A stretch of DNA of 5,975 nt from Chloroflexota bacterium (GTDB lineage Bacteria > Chloroflexota > Chloroflexia > Thermomicrobiales > UBA6265): assembly GCA_023423795.1 (NCBI GenBank), contig JAFAEX010000093.1, positions 1 through 5,975 on the forward strand. Reading direction: 5' to 3'. A program made the position numbers and the translations under genes. Shown one piece after another: positions 5,708 through 5,975 of the stretch. Within the stretch, counting starts at the first letter, position 1. Each line of letters begins with the position of its first letter. The notes under the pieces are model-generated. The model made no database searches, was not told where the DNA came from, and saw nothing but the letters and a program-made list of their open reading frames with translations.

Positions 5708-5975
5708 GCCCCGGACCTCCGCCGCGCCACCTCGGTCCGCCGCGCCACCCGCGCCAGTTCCTCCCGCCACTGCTCGGCGGACTCGAAGTTGCTCCCCCGG
5801 AACTCGTTGCGCTGGTAGATCACCGTCTTGCCGCCCGCGCTCCCGGCCCCGGCGGCGCCGCCCGCAACCGCGCCGCCGACCCCGAACCCGGACCCCGCGC
5901 CGACCGCCGCGCCCACCAGCGACCGCACGCTGCCGGCGACCGCGCCCCGCTCGTCGTCGATCCCCAGCGCCACGC
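5704..5975 (-). CDS. Phage tail tape-measure protein, C-terminal end only (5' end outside window)
   Basis: Only the last 90 or so residues are visible, and the frame is still open at the window edge, so the Met at 5973 is probably internal. The visible part begins MALGIDDERGAVAGSVRSLV. This resembles the segment of tape-measure proteins that follows the SPS motif, where '(G)LALGI' leads into a short helix; the SPS motif itself would lie outside the window. Next comes a Gly/Ala-rich low-complexity stretch of about 30 residues, a short beta-like segment (KTVIYQRNEF), and a charged helix (ESAEQWREELARVARRTEVARRR), which is how many tape-measure proteins end. By family knowledge, such proteins span the tail lumen and set tail length. 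The stop codon TGA overlaps the next gene's ATG. The position just before a Dit-like gene supports the call. With no central coiled-coil region visible, another large tail protein remains possible. Confidence 0.62.
   Translation of the reverse strand, partial: VALGIDDERGAVAGSVRSLVGAAVGAGSGFGVGGAVAGGAAGAGSAGGKTVIYQRNEFRGSNFESAEQWREELARVARRTEVARRRSGA
5716..5720 (-). promoter_or_regulatory. Shine-Dalgarno site for the Dit-like gene
   Basis: On the minus strand a perfect GGAGG lies 8 bases upstream of the ATG at 5707. It falls inside the end of the preceding gene. It decides the start of the Dit-like gene: the upstream in-frame Met at 5770 would add 21 Gly/Ala-rich residues overlapping the preceding gene. 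Confidence 0.8.

Noticed and set aside
5708..5770. Earlier start for the Dit-like gene (Met at 5770)
   Set aside because: It adds 21 Gly/Ala-rich residues overlapping the preceding gene, while the ATG at 5707 has GGAGG at 8 bases and an ATGA overlap.
4436..5818. Plus-strand open frame of 460 codons opposite the Dit-like gene
   Set aside because: Arg/His/Pro-rich product without domains; antisense shadow of a well-supported gene.

Overview
The window is very GC-rich, roughly 70% overall and up to 85% in places. All four genes lie head to tail on the minus strand with no usable gap between them. It reads as the tail-tip part of a siphovirus-like phage or prophage late operon from a high-GC bacterium. 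No gene here identifies the host. Actinobacteria, Chloroflexota, Deinococcota and Planctomycetota would all fit the base composition, and I cannot choose between them.

In the direction of transcription (from 5975 down to 1) the layout is: (1) 5975-5704, the C-terminal end of a large protein, most likely the tail tape-measure protein; (2) 5707-3788, a 639-residue Dit-like distal tail protein whose middle is expanded by a DUF2341-like module and further beta-rich sequence; (3) 3788-2769, a 339-residue baseplate-hub or tail-associated protein of the Gp37/gp27-like kind, with no visible enzyme domain; (4) 2767 to beyond base 1, a fibre or adhesin of at least 922 residues. The fibre has a short helical N-terminus, a beta-sandwich-like domain, a six-bladed NHL-type beta-propeller, and three collagen-like Gly-X-Y stretches separated by unknown globular inserts.

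The order tape measure, Dit, hub, fibre is the standard order of siphovirus tail-tip genes. The junctions are tight: ATGA overlap, TAGTG overlap, then TGA-G-ATG. This indicates one polycistronic mRNA with translational coupling. The inferred division of labour is that the tape measure fixes tail length, the Dit ring and hub close the tail tip, and the Dit insertion plus the propeller/collagen fibre recognise the host surface.

The most notable points are the apparent evolved-Dit architecture with DUF2341, the NHL-propeller plus collagen fibre, a 22-residue (66-bp) higher-order repeat with a regular seven-residue collagen interruption, and a low-GC patch marking one fibre domain as a possible import. 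I saw no RNA genes, CRISPR arrays, insertion sequences, integrase or attachment sites. No stretch over 300 bases lacks a gene.
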